From Christensenella sp. UBA7703 (lineage in GTDB: Bacteria; Bacillota; Clostridia; Christensenellales; CAG-138): a DNA stretch of 64,000 nt. The first letter of the stretch is position 1. The number at the start of each line of letters is the position of its first letter. Shown piece after piece: positions 26,217 to 34,886 of the stretch. The notes under the pieces are model-generated. The model was not told the DNA's origin. It ran no database searches and worked only from the letters and a program-made list of their open reading frames with translations. The stretch covers positions 1 to 64,000 of the forward strand of contig DLGD01000036.1 in NCBI GenBank assembly GCA_002482505.1. The letters run 5' to 3'. The position numbers and the translations under genes were made by a program.

Positions 26217-27524
26217 ATGAAGAAAATCGTATCATTGCTGCTGGTGGTTCTGATGTTGGGCTCGCTCGTTGCCTGTGCTCCGCAGACGTCGGCGCCCGCG
26301 GCAGAGCAGCCCGCCGCCACCGAAGCCGCGCAGGAAGCGGCTCCCGCAGAAGAAGCAACCCCCGCCGAACCGCAGCAGGGCGTGACGGACACCGAAGTGC
26401 TCATCGCGAACAGCATCGCCGTTTCCGGGGCATATGCGCCCGTCGGCGTGCCGTTTAAATACGGCATGGAAGCTTACTTCAAGATGGTCAACGACAACGG
26501 TGGCATCGCCGGCAGAACCATCAAATACATCCACACTGACGACGAATTCTCTCCGGAAAAGGGCATCGCAGCCTTTGAAAAGTTCTTCTATGACGACAAA
26601 GTCTTCGCCATCGTCGGACACTTCGGCACGCCTGTCGTCGCCGCCACGCTGGATGAGATGAAAGAGCTTGGCATCCCGACCGTCTATTATGCAACCGGCA
26701 TCGGCCAGCTTTATCAGGAAAAGGCCGAGGGCACCAACCGCTCCTCCTTCCCGATTCAGCCGATCTACACCACCGAAGGCCAGGTTATGGTCGCCTATGC
26801 AAAGGGCTATTTCAACGCCAAGACCATCGGCGTTGTCTACACCAATGACGACGCGGGCAAGTCCCTCTTTGAAGGCATCTCCATCGCCGCCGAGAAATAC
26901 GGCGTGACACTGGTGTCCGAGTCCATCCAGGCCGGCGCAACCGACGCCTCTGCGCAGGTTGCCAAGGTCAAGGATTGCGACATGGTCATCGCCGCGATGA
27001 TCCAGGCAACCTTCCCCGTGCTCATCAAAGAAATGGAAAAGCAGGACATCATGAAGCCCGTGCTGACCACCTACGTCAACGTCTCCAAGACGCTGACCGA
27101 CGCGAACGCCGAGCACGTGCAGAAACTCATGAAGACCGAAGGCGCTGGCATCTACGGCTTGGGTTGGGTGGACACCACCGACCTCACCACCGAAAGCTTT
27201 GTCAACTTCTACAAGTACATGCCGGAAGTCGGCGCAACAGAAGCGGACATGAACGCTTTTGCAATGACGGGCTGGATCGCAGGCAGCGTGTTCTGCCAGG
27301 GTCTGGAGCGCGCGGGCAAAGACCTCACCTGGGCAAGCTTCATGGACGCCATGGAATCCGCACCCATCGCGAACCCCTTCGGCGGCTCGGTCGATTTCTC
27401 GGGCGGCCAGCGCAAGGGCACCACGGAGATGAACCTCTCCAAGATGGACGACACTGCGGCTTCCGGCTGGACGCTCATCATCCCGATCAAGAGCATCGAC
27501 GATATCCTTGCGGGTGTGAAATAA
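26217..27524 (+). CDS. Substrate-binding lipoprotein of the Liv-type transporter
   Basis: A 435-residue type I periplasmic-binding-fold protein of the leucine-binding family. The signal peptide ends in lipobox GSLVAC with C20 as the lipidated residue, followed by an Ala/Glu/Pro linker to about residue 55. The mature part starts VTDTEVLIANSIAVSGAYAPVG. The ATG at 26217 has AAGGAGG seven bases upstream; earlier in-frame starts are rejected. It is placed last in its operon, about 100 bases after the ATPase gene. Ligand specificity cannot be read from the sequence. Members of this family bind amino acids, amides, aromatic acids and other carboxylates. Confidence 0.93.
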   Translation: MKKIVSLLLVVLMLGSLVACAPQTSAPAAEQPAATEAAQEAAPAEEATPAEPQQGVTDTEVLIANSIAVSGAYAPVGVPFKYGMEAYFKMVNDNGGIAGRTIKYIHTDDEFSPEKGIAAFEKFFYDDKVFAIVGHFGTPVVAATLDEMKELGIPTVYYATGIGQLYQEKAEGTNRSSFPIQPIYTTEGQVMVAYAKGYFNAKTIGVVYTNDDAGKSLFEGISIAAEKYGVTLVSESIQAGATDASAQVAKVKDCDMVIAAMIQATFPVLIKEMEKQDIMKPVLTTYVNVSKTLTDANAEHVQKLMKTEGAGIYGLGWVDTTDLTTESFVNFYKYMPEVGATEADMNAFAMTGWIAGSVFCQGLERAGKDLTWASFMDAMESAPIANPFGGSVDFSGGQRKGTTEMNLSKMDDTAASGWTLIIPIKSIDDILAGVK

Positions 27525-27554
27525 GTACTATCCCCTGTTCTCCTTCCGCGTGTT

Positions 27555-27589
27555 CCGTTCAGGCGGCAAGCCATAAACCGTCTGAACGG
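27555..27589 (+). other. Hairpin downstream of the binding-protein gene
   Basis: 12-bp stem CCGTTCAGGCGG / CCGTCTGAACGG (one G-U pair) with an 11-base loop, 30 bases after the stop. No T-run follows, so it may stabilise the transcript end. Confidence 0.5.
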
Positions 27590-27684
27590 GCACGCACTGA
27601 TTGATACAACCCGCTCCGACAGCAGGCGACGAACCGTTGCCAGCAGAATGCGGCTGGGGCGAAATGAAAAACAGCACGCAAGAA

Positions 27685-27718
27685 GCCTCCTGCCGAACAA
27701 GTGTCGGCGGGAGGTTTT
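27685..27718 (+). terminator. Terminator of the Liv-type operon
   Basis: Stem CCTCCTGCCGA / TCGGCGGGAGG with a seven-base loop, followed by TTTT. It lies in the 342-base gap 27525-27866, which otherwise shows no gene. Confidence 0.65.
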
Positions 27719-27866
27719 GCGTCTATACCCGTCATATTTAGCAGCGCTTACAGTCGGTCGACCTATGTTGAGAGGAATCGCCTTAAATCTGCGTGATTTT
27801 GTCTCTTCCTATATGCAAAAACATCCTGTATGCTGAATCTAGTTTCCATTAAGGGGGGAATTACGT

Positions 27867-28220
27867 ATGCCAGCCAACACTCGCATTTTTCAAATGCCGT
27901 TTTCGGATGTTTATCCGCTCTATATCGCAAAAGCCGAAAAGAAGGGACGCACGAAAGCCGAGGTGGATCAGATCATTTTCTGGCTCACCGGATATGACGT
28001 AGCAGGGCTGCAAGCGCAGCTCGAAAGCAACGCAACGTTTGAGGCATTCTTTTCCGCCGCACCAAAGATGAACCCCAATCGCACGCAGATTACGGGCGTG
28101 GTCTGCGGCTATCGCGTGGAGGAGATTGAAGACCCGCTGATGAGGCAGATTCGCTATCTGGACAAGCTGATTGACGAGCTTGCAAAGGGCAAGAGCATGG
28201 AAAAGATTTTGCGGAGCTAG
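27867..28220 (+). CDS. DUF2200 family protein
   Basis: A small soluble protein of 117 residues. MPANTRIFQMPFSDVYPLYIAKAEKKGRTK split at its turn, IIFWLTGYD, MNPNRTQITGVVCGYRVEEI and the terminal LIDELAKGK are recognisable as DUF2200, a widespread family of unknown biochemical function. AAGGGGGGAATTACGT lies before the ATG. It stands alone between the Liv-type operon terminator and a hairpin at 28249-28278. Confidence 0.88.
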   Translation: MPANTRIFQMPFSDVYPLYIAKAEKKGRTKAEVDQIIFWLTGYDVAGLQAQLESNATFEAFFSAAPKMNPNRTQITGVVCGYRVEEIEDPLMRQIRYLDKLIDELAKGKSMEKILRS

Positions 28221-28248
28221 CCTGCTTTTATTGCAATTGCTGACGAAA

Positions 28249-28278
28249 AAGCGCGGAGGCTGTCTTGCTTCCGCGCTT
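28249..28278 (+). terminator. Hairpin between convergent genes
   Basis: 9-bp stem AAGCGCGGA / TCCGCGCTT with a 12-base loop, between the DUF2200 gene and the convergent glycerate kinase gene. It may serve both strands, although T-runs are short. Confidence 0.6.
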
Positions 28279-28290
28279 GTGTTTTGATGC

Positions 28291-29424
28291 TTATTTTTGC
28301 TCCAGCGCCGCCAATGCGCGGAAGAGATTTTCAATCGTCAGTCGATAGTCTTGTTTGCTGCGGTGCTTGGCCTCCGAAAAGGGAATTGCGAGACGGTTTG
28401 TGCTGAAGATCGCGCTTACCCCCACGCGATATGCCTCATCGATGTCATCCCCGACATCGCCCACCACGGCAAACACGGGCACTCCCATTCGCTTTGCCCT
28501 GCGGGAAACGCCGATGACCACCTTGCCTCGCAGGCTCTGGCTGTCCAGTTTTCCCTCACCGGTGATCACAAAGTCTGCGCCCGCAACCCGTTCCTCAAAG
28601 CGGACGGTATCCAGAACCGTTTCGATTCCGGGGTTCAGCCGCGCGCCAAAGAACGCAACCGCGCCCGCGCCCATCGCGCCCGCGGCACCCGCGCCCGGCA
28701 GTTGAGCCACGCGCGTATCCAGCTCCCGCGCAAGGGTTTGATCCAGCGCTATCAGCTGCGCGTCCAGCAGGCGCACCGTTTGCTCATCCGCGCCTTTTTG
28801 CGGGGAAAAAACGTATGCCGCACCGCGCACGCCATGCATGGGGTTGTCGATGTCGCACATCGCGACCACCTCCACCCCGTCCAGCAGTCGTTTCGTCTCG
28901 GCGGTGTCGATCCGCGCGATCTTCGAGAGTGTTCCGCCGACGGGCACAAACTCGTTTCCCTCCGCGTCGAAAAAGCGCGTGCCCATCGCAGCGGCCGCCC
29001 CGCAGCCGCCGTCGTTGGTGGCGCTGCCGCCAAGCGCGAGGATGATCTTGTTTGCGCCGTGCTCCAGCGCGTGCCGCATGAGTTCGCCAACGCCATAGGT
29101 CGTCGTCCGCGCCGGGTCTTTTTCGTCCCCGACCATCGGCAGCCCGGCTGCGGCCGCCATCTCAACGATCGCAGTTTTTCCAAAGCTGCCGTAAAACGAT
29201 TGCACGCGGGAAAAATACGGTCCCGCGACAGTTAACGCAACTTTCTCTCCTGCCATGCACTCGAGGAAGCTATCCACCGTGCCCTCGCCGCCATCCGCAA
29301 CCGGAAGGCCGACGACGGCGCAGCAGGGAAAGAAACGCGCCGCCTCCTGCGCCACGATCGCGCAGATCTCACTAGAAGAAACGGAACCCTTAAACGAATC
29401 GGACACAACGGCAATCTTTTTCAT
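28291..29424 (-). CDS. Glycerate kinase (GlxK/GarK family)
   Basis: A 377-residue glycerate 2-kinase of the bacterial GlxK/GarK family, which phosphorylates D-glycerate with ATP to give phosphoglycerate. Family marks are the N-terminal KKIAVVSDSFKGSVSS, VADGGEGTVDSF near residue 45, the loop LGGSATNDGGCGAAAAMG, and the C-terminal TGEGKLDSQSLRGKV. The ATG at 29424 has GGAG five bases upstream; a GTG two codons earlier is less likely. It stands as a single gene, with no glyoxylate or glucarate genes nearby. Confidence 0.93.
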   Translation of the reverse strand: MKKIAVVSDSFKGSVSSSEICAIVAQEAARFFPCCAVVGLPVADGGEGTVDSFLECMAGEKVALTVAGPYFSRVQSFYGSFGKTAIVEMAAAAGLPMVGDEKDPARTTTYGVGELMRHALEHGANKIILALGGSATNDGGCGAAAAMGTRFFDAEGNEFVPVGGTLSKIARIDTAETKRLLDGVEVVAMCDIDNPMHGVRGAAYVFSPQKGADEQTVRLLDAQLIALDQTLARELDTRVAQLPGAGAAGAMGAGAVAFFGARLNPGIETVLDTVRFEERVAGADFVITGEGKLDSQSLRGKVVIGVSRRAKRMGVPVFAVVGDVGDDIDEAYRVGVSAIFSTNRLAIPFSEAKHRSKQDYRLTIENLFRALAALEQK

Positions 29425-29574
29425 GGTCACTCCAACATTTTTCTCCGCAAAAGCAGTACTCGTTCTGATTTGAAGCTCAGATGTTCAAAATATGTTCTAT
29501 TGTACCAGAGTTTTGAACGAATAAACCATCAAAAAAACCGATTGCCGGTGAATCAGATAAGGATCGTGTTCAAA

Positions 29575-29612
29575 TATAAAAAACAGTGCGCAAGATTGTT
29601 CCCGCGCACTGT
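29575..29612 (-). terminator. Terminator of the peptide ABC operon
   Basis: Perfect 9-bp stem ACAGTGCGC / GCGCACTGT. On the minus strand it is followed by TTTTTTATATTTG and lies just after the last gene of the operon. Confidence 0.85.
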
Positions 29613-29634
29613 CTAGACATATTCTTTTGAGAGT

Positions 29635-29904
29635 CTAAATTAGCCAAACCTTGACGCAAAACAGGATGAACAGCACGATGATCAGCGCAAAGCCCATCGA
29701 ATAGAGAAACGCCCATTTCATGCTGGCCAGCATGATCATCCGCGTTTCGCGCGGGGACACCATCTCCCGCTTGCGCGCAGGCTCCGGCGCGTCCGATTGC
29801 TCGCCAAACGTACGCCGATAGCCCGGCATACCCTCGACGTTCATGTTCACGATGGTGCGCCCGTCGTCTTCCCAGGCGCCTTCGCGCTCCTCCCGCCGTG
29901 TCAT
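29635..29904 (-). CDS. Small single-span membrane protein at the end of the opp operon
   Basis: 89 residues with no recognised family. The first 55 residues are polar and charged (RREEREGAWEDD; PARKREMVSPRET). They are followed by one hydrophobic segment of about 25 residues (WAFLYSMGFALIIVLFILFCVKVW) at the very C-terminus, a tail-anchored layout. The ATG comes three bases after the ATPase stop, so translation is probably coupled. Position suggests a small accessory subunit of the transporter, but that is inference. An alternative is a chance reading frame, which the tight spacing and operon terminator placed after it argue against. Confidence 0.65.
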   Translation of the reverse strand: MTRREEREGAWEDDGRTIVNMNVEGMPGYRRTFGEQSDAPEPARKREMVSPRETRMIMLASMKWAFLYSMGFALIIVLFILFCVKVWLI

Positions 29905-29907
29905 GGC

Positions 29908-30882
29908 CTATTTACCATAGAGGTGGCACACGACAAAGTGGTCGTTGCCCGCCTCATAGCGCTTGGGCCCCTCGGTTTTGCAGATCTCCATGCACTGACG
30001 GCAGCGGGTATGGAACTTGCAACCCTTGGGCGGGTTTGCCGGAGAAGGAATGCTGCCTTCGAGGATGATGCGGTTCATCTTCACCGTCGGGTCCGGCATC
30101 GGAATCGCCGAAAACAGCGCCTGCGTATACGGATGCATCGGCTTTGCAAAGATGTCCTTCTTTGTGCCGTATTCCACCATGTCGCCCAAATACATGACCC
30201 CGACCGTATCGGAAATGTGCTCCACGACCGAAAGATCGTGCGAAATAAACAAATAGGTCAGCGAAAACTGCTTTTGCAGGTCTTCCAGCAGGTTAATGAT
30301 CTGCGCCTGAATCGACACATCCAGCGCGGAGACCGGCTCATCACAAACGATGAAATCCGGGTTGAGCGCCAACGCGCGCGCGATGCAGATTCTCTGCCTC
30401 TGTCCGCCGGAAAACTCATGCGGATAACGATCCTTGTGATACGGCTGGAGCCCGCAGGCACGCATGATCTTCGTGATGTAATCGTCAAACTCCGCGTCCG
30501 GCACAAGCTTGTGCTCGCGCACCGCCTCACCGATGATTTCACCGACCGGCATACGCGGGGACAGGCTCGAATACGGATCCTGGAAGATGATCTGCAGCTG
30601 AGGCCGAATCTTCCGAAGTTCGTGCTTGGTCAGGTCGAACAGTTCTTTGCCTTTGAAGAGCACATCGCCGGAGGTTTTGTCGTTGAGGCGGAGGAGCGTT
30701 TTGCCGACCGTGGTCTTGCCGCAGCCGCTCTCGCCCACGAGACCCATCGTCGTGCCGCGGCGGATGCGGAAACTCACGCCATCCACAGCCCGAACCTGGC
30801 CCACTACGCGGCCGAACATACCAGCCTTGATCGGATAATACTTCTTGAGGTTTCTGACCTCCATGATGATATCGTCGTTCAT
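29908..30882 (-). CDS. Oligopeptide/dipeptide ABC transporter ATP-binding protein (OppF/DppF type)
   Basis: A 324-residue ATPase. Walker A is GESGCGKTTVGKT, signature FSGGQRQRICIARAL, and Walker B IVCDEPVSALD. The C-terminal oligopeptide-transporter extension has a cysteine group (GCKFHTRCRQCMEIC...VVC) of the kind that holds a 4Fe-4S cluster in some family members. It works as a heterodimer with the OppD-type protein. The start overlaps the OppD stop by four bases. Confidence 0.95.
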   Translation of the reverse strand: MNDDIIMEVRNLKKYYPIKAGMFGRVVGQVRAVDGVSFRIRRGTTMGLVGESGCGKTTVGKTLLRLNDKTSGDVLFKGKELFDLTKHELRKIRPQLQIIFQDPYSSLSPRMPVGEIIGEAVREHKLVPDAEFDDYITKIMRACGLQPYHKDRYPHEFSGGQRQRICIARALALNPDFIVCDEPVSALDVSIQAQIINLLEDLQKQFSLTYLFISHDLSVVEHISDTVGVMYLGDMVEYGTKKDIFAKPMHPYTQALFSAIPMPDPTVKMNRIILEGSIPSPANPPKGCKFHTRCRQCMEICKTEGPKRYEAGNDHFVVCHLYGK

Positions 30883-32042
30883 GCGTTCACCCCCTGGCCC
30901 GCGTAGAGATAGCAGCTCACCGAATGTGTTTGAGACAGCTTTATCTCACCGGGGTATTGTCCGCTGCAGCACTCGCAGCATTGCTCGCAGCGGTCGCGGA
31001 AATAGCAATAGTCCGGCATGTTGATGGGGTTTGGCACGGAGCCGGGGATGCTGTATAGGCGATCCCTCTCGCGCCCGACCACCGGCTTGGATTCCATCAG
31101 TCCGATCGTATATGGATGCGCGGGATGGAGGAAGACCTCCTCCGTCGTGCCTTTTTCCACGATTCGCCCGGCATACATAACCACGACAAGATCCGCCATC
31201 TCAGCAACAACGCCGAGATCGTGGGTGATCAGCATGATCGAGGAATTGATTTTGTCCTTCAGGTTGCGCAAAAGATCGAGAATCTGCGCCTGGATGGTCA
31301 CATCCAGCGCGGTCGTCGGTTCGTCTGCGATGATCAGGCGCGGGTTGCAGCTCAGCGCCATTGCGATCATGATGCGCTGGCGCATGCCGCCGGAGAGTTC
31401 GTGCGGGAACATCTGGTAAACGCCCTCGCAGTTTGCGATGTTGACCAGTTCCAGCATCTCCAGCGTTCTTGCCTTCACCTGCTCGTCCGACATCTCCGGG
31501 TTGTGGAGCTTGATGACTTCGTCGATCTGCGCGCCGGTACGAAACACAGGGTTCAGGCTCGTCATCGGCTCCTGAAAGATCATGGAGACATAGTTGCCGC
31601 GGATGCGCTGCATCGCCTCAGTTGGCGTTTTCGCGATGTCGTATACCGCATCTCCTGTGTTGACGCGAATCGCGCCTTCGACGATTTGCCCCTGCGGGCG
31701 CTGCACAAGTTGCATGAGCGAAAGGCTTGTCACGCTCTTGCCGCAGCCGCTTTCGCCGACGACGCCGACGGTCTTGCCCTGCGGAATGTCAAACGTTACG
31801 CCGTCGACGGCTTTAACCGTGCCGATGTCCGTAAAAAAGTAGGTATGCAGGTTATCAAACTCCGCAACGTTTTTCGGGTCCCGCATCGTGGTCATATACT
31901 CTTCCGGCGGAACATGCTTGCGGTTGCGCTGTTTTTCTATGCGGTCGGTAATGCGCCTGTTATCGCGCGAAATCTTGCGCGATTCCGCGGCAGAGATGTA
32001 GTCCTGAGCGCGTTCTTTTGATTTTTTTCCAAAAATTGCCAT
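30879..32042 (-). CDS. Oligopeptide/dipeptide ABC transporter ATP-binding protein (OppD/DppD type)
   Basis: A 387-residue ATPase, longer than the usual 330 because of a basic N-terminal extension of about 45 residues (KSKERAQDYISAAESRKISRDNRR). Walker A is GESGCGKSVTSLS, signature LSGGMRQRIMIAMAL, and Walker B LIIADEPTTALD. The C-terminal cysteine-rich segment (CYFRDRCEQCCECC...C) suits an Fe-S cluster as reported for DppD-like proteins. It lies nine bases after the OppC gene. Confidence 0.94.
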   Translation of the reverse strand: MAIFGKKSKERAQDYISAAESRKISRDNRRITDRIEKQRNRKHVPPEEYMTTMRDPKNVAEFDNLHTYFFTDIGTVKAVDGVTFDIPQGKTVGVVGESGCGKSVTSLSLMQLVQRPQGQIVEGAIRVNTGDAVYDIAKTPTEAMQRIRGNYVSMIFQEPMTSLNPVFRTGAQIDEVIKLHNPEMSDEQVKARTLEMLELVNIANCEGVYQMFPHELSGGMRQRIMIAMALSCNPRLIIADEPTTALDVTIQAQILDLLRNLKDKINSSIMLITHDLGVVAEMADLVVVMYAGRIVEKGTTEEVFLHPAHPYTIGLMESKPVVGRERDRLYSIPGSVPNPINMPDYCYFRDRCEQCCECCSGQYPGEIKLSQTHSVSCYLYAGQGVNA

Positions 32043-32051
32043 ATCCTTGCC

Positions 32052-33800
32052 CTACCTCTTCATCTTGGGATCAAACGCATCCCGCAGTCCGTCACCGACG
32101 AAGTTAAAGCCAAGCACCGTCAGCACGATGAGCAAACCGGCCGGAATCCAGATGAACCAATAGTTCGTCATGATGTGCACGTCGGTCGCCGCGTTGATGA
32201 TGCTGCCCCAGGAGGCCAACGGGTACTTGACGCCAAGGCCGAGGAAGGAGAGCGTCGCCTCCGTGATGATGATGCCGCCAAGGCTCATGGTCGCCTGAAC
32301 AATGAGGAGCGGCATGACGTTTGGCACCAGGTGCTTAAAGATTCTGCGCGAAACACGGATGCCCGTGGCTTCTGTCGCGATCATAAAATCCTGCTCGCGG
32401 AGCGAGAGAATCTGACCGCGCACAACGCGCGCGATGCTTGTCCAGCCAAGCAAGCCCAGCACCGCCATGAGGATGAATATTCGCTTGATCGGATCGATCT
32501 CCATCTTGTCCATGACGGTACCGATGATCATAACGATCGGATAGAATGGGATACAGTTGAACAGATCGACAAAACGCATGATCGCCGTGTCGATCCAGCC
32601 GCCGAAATAGCCGGAGATACCGCCGAGCACGATGCCGATGAGCGTCTCTAAAATGACGACCACGAAGCCGACCATCAACGAAATCCGCCCGCCATACATC
32701 AGCCGGGTCATGACGTCCATGCCGTTGCTGTCCGTCCCCAGCGGGTGCGTAAACGACGGGAAGGAGAACATCGTGATCACGCGGGATTCTTTGAGCGTGC
32801 GCACGGTATAGGTGGTGTTGACGCGATCGATGCGATAGTCCACATTTGTTCCTGTTTCATCCGCGAATGAAAACTTTGCTTCCTTTGCGCGGAGCGCTTC
32901 ACGCGCTGCCGTTTTGAATGCGCCGGTGAGGAAGATGTCATTTGCGTTCGGGGAAACGAGGATATCCGAAACCGAGCAGACCGGTGTTTGCGCGCTGCCT
33001 TCTTTTGCCGAGATGATCAGGTCGTTTGATTCACCGGAGATGGCATACTCCACGCCGTCGAGCGTAAACGTCTGTTCGCCCTTGACGCGCGCCTGCTCTA
33101 CCGAATATCGAAACGCAAAACTTGCCGTCAGTTGCTGATCCCCTTCCGTATACGGGTCAAACACACGCTTGGTAGCAAGCGCGATAGACTCCACATGGAA
33201 AATCGAACTTGCTTTCCCTTCGTTTGCGATCGTATAGATCGTACCGTCTGCGCTAAACTGCGTCTGTTTCGCCTCAATGGCGGCCTGCGCCGCGGCGGAG
33301 AAGGACGCGGACGGGACGAAGCCCGTCTCAGCAACAGGGTTGAGCGAGAACTTCCCCGCAAGCGTCGTCGCGCTTGCAATCTTCAGCGCGTCGCCGACGG
33401 AATAGAGATCGTCTCCATCTTTGAGGAGAGAGTATGTCTTATCGCCAAAGGTAAACGAGTTGCTGTTTTTTGAAATTGCGAGCATTGCCTGCGGATGTGC
33501 CGCATCCGGAAAATCCGCACCCGGACGCACCGTGAAGCGGTAATCCGTGCTCTGCACACAGGTTGCATATTCTTTCATGATCGCTTCGTCGTGCTTGAAC
33601 ACCTGGCTTTGGCCGTAAGGCGTTAGGATACCGCCGAGGAACGAAAACGCAAACATCACCACAAGGATGATAAGACCCGTGATCGCCAGGCGGTTACGCA
33701 CAAAGCGTTTGAACACCAGCATGCCCGGGGAAAGAACGCGGACGCGGCGTTCGTCGTCCAGCTTTTGTGTACCAAAGGATTTCTTGTTTTTTGTTTCCAT
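32052..33800 (-). CDS. Peptide ABC transporter permease, OppC type, with a repeat-bearing extracellular insertion
   Basis: A 582-residue permease, nearly twice the usual OppC length. The first membrane segment is at about 38-58. The conserved OppC core resumes at HPLGTDSNGMDV (352-363), with the EAA-type loop ATEATGIRVSRRIFKHLVPN further on. The loop between (about 65-345) is expected outside the cell and normally spans only tens of residues. It holds four similar units about 64 residues apart, at FTFGDKTYSL (117), QFSADGTIYTI (181), TFTLDGVEYAI (244) and KFSFADETGTNVDYRI (309). The role of the insertion is unknown; substrate or binding-protein docking is possible. AAGGAGG precedes the start. 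Confidence 0.93.
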   Translation of the reverse strand: METKNKKSFGTQKLDDERRVRVLSPGMLVFKRFVRNRLAITGLIILVVMFAFSFLGGILTPYGQSQVFKHDEAIMKEYATCVQSTDYRFTVRPGADFPDAAHPQAMLAISKNSNSFTFGDKTYSLLKDGDDLYSVGDALKIASATTLAGKFSLNPVAETGFVPSASFSAAAQAAIEAKQTQFSADGTIYTIANEGKASSIFHVESIALATKRVFDPYTEGDQQLTASFAFRYSVEQARVKGEQTFTLDGVEYAISGESNDLIISAKEGSAQTPVCSVSDILVSPNANDIFLTGAFKTAAREALRAKEAKFSFADETGTNVDYRIDRVNTTYTVRTLKESRVITMFSFPSFTHPLGTDSNGMDVMTRLMYGGRISLMVGFVVVILETLIGIVLGGISGYFGGWIDTAIMRFVDLFNCIPFYPIVMIIGTVMDKMEIDPIKRIFILMAVLGLLGWTSIARVVRGQILSLREQDFMIATEATGIRVSRRIFKHLVPNVMPLLIVQATMSLGGIIITEATLSFLGLGVKYPLASWGSIINAATDVHIMTNYWFIWIPAGLLIVLTVLGFNFVGDGLRDAFDPKMKR

Positions 33801-33813
33801 GCCGCGCCTCCTT

Positions 33814-34800
33814 TCAGTTTGCCCGGACGCGCGGGTCAGCCACCGCGTATGAGATATCCGCGATGATCAGACTGAACTGCGTCAGAACTTCGATAAACAC
33901 AATATAGAACATGGTAAACGGAATATCCCCCTGCGTAATCGCCTGATAGGAGATATAGCCGATGCCCGGCACCTGAAACAGCGTTTCCGTAATCATCGAG
34001 CCGCTGAACATACTCGGCAGCAAATAGCTTGCGTACGAGATCAGAGGGATCAAGGTATTCCGGAACGCGTGCTTGTTGATAACCACCTTTTCGGAGAGAC
34101 CCTTTGCGCGCGCTGTGCGGATATAGTCCGCATTGAGCACTTCCAGCATATTGGTGCGCGTATAGCGCATCAATCCTCCGATGGAAAGGATCATCAGCGT
34201 GACGACGGGCAGCACCATATGATGCGCAATATCGAGCACCTGCTGCCAGCTCGTCATCTGCTCGTGCATTCGACCTACGATGCCGTAGAGGTCAAACCAA
34301 CCAAGCTTGATGGAAAAGATATATTTGAGCAGCGTCGCAAGGAAGAACGTGGGCAGCGATATGCCCATCAACGCGACGACGGTGACCGTATAATCCGTCG
34401 CGCTGTACTGTTTGCGTGCGGCGAGAATACCAAGCGGGATGCAGATCACAGCCTGCAAAACAAACGTGAACATGTTGATTATCACGGAGTACCAGATCAC
34501 GCTGTTAAACTTTTCAATAACGGGCTGGTTGAATTTCCAAGAATATCCGAAATCCCCGCGAATCGCATACCCGAACCATTTAAAAAATCCTTCGAGCACC
34601 GAACTGTCGAGGCCGTACATCTTGTTGAGCTGACTGATCAGCTCGCTGTAGCTCTTTGCGCCGGGCAGCGCGCTCAATTGCCGCGCCATGCGCTCAACAA
34701 ATGAGGTCGGCAAACTACGCACGACCGCATATGCCACCATCGCACCGAAAAATACGATAAATAATCCTAGAATCAGCCTTCGAACAATAAACTTTGTCAT
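33814..34800 (-). CDS. Peptide ABC transporter permease, OppB type
   Basis: A 328-residue permease with six membrane segments. The N-terminal FIVRRLILGLFIVFFGAMVAY, the motif IRTARAKGLSEKVVINKHAFRNT (EAA loop) and the C-terminal ISYAVADPRVR are typical of OppB/DppB. The ATG at 34800 has GAGGGG about five bases upstream; an in-frame GTG two codons earlier is possible. It is separated from the binding-protein gene by a strong hairpin and from the OppC-type gene by 13 bases. Confidence 0.94.
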   Translation of the reverse strand: MTKFIVRRLILGLFIVFFGAMVAYAVVRSLPTSFVERMARQLSALPGAKSYSELISQLNKMYGLDSSVLEGFFKWFGYAIRGDFGYSWKFNQPVIEKFNSVIWYSVIINMFTFVLQAVICIPLGILAARKQYSATDYTVTVVALMGISLPTFFLATLLKYIFSIKLGWFDLYGIVGRMHEQMTSWQQVLDIAHHMVLPVVTLMILSIGGLMRYTRTNMLEVLNADYIRTARAKGLSEKVVINKHAFRNTLIPLISYASYLLPSMFSGSMITETLFQVPGIGYISYQAITQGDIPFTMFYIVFIEVLTQFSLIIADISYAVADPRVRAN

Positions 34801-34822
34801 GGCCACCCCTCAATAACGACAG

Positions 34823-34864
34823 GAACTTTGCGCCCGCCGCACATACGCAGCGGGCGCAAAGTTC
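34823..34864 (-). other. Strong intercistronic hairpin between oppA- and oppB-type genes
   Basis: Perfect 15-bp stem GAACTTTGCGCCCGC / GCGGGCGCAAAGTTC with a 12-base loop and no T-run. It occupies the gap between binding-protein and permease genes, as the 8304-8343 hairpin does in the sugar operon. A role in giving more binding protein than permease is likely but inferred. Confidence 0.7.
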
Positions 34865-34886
34865 AGTTTGATTTTTTATGCAGTTA

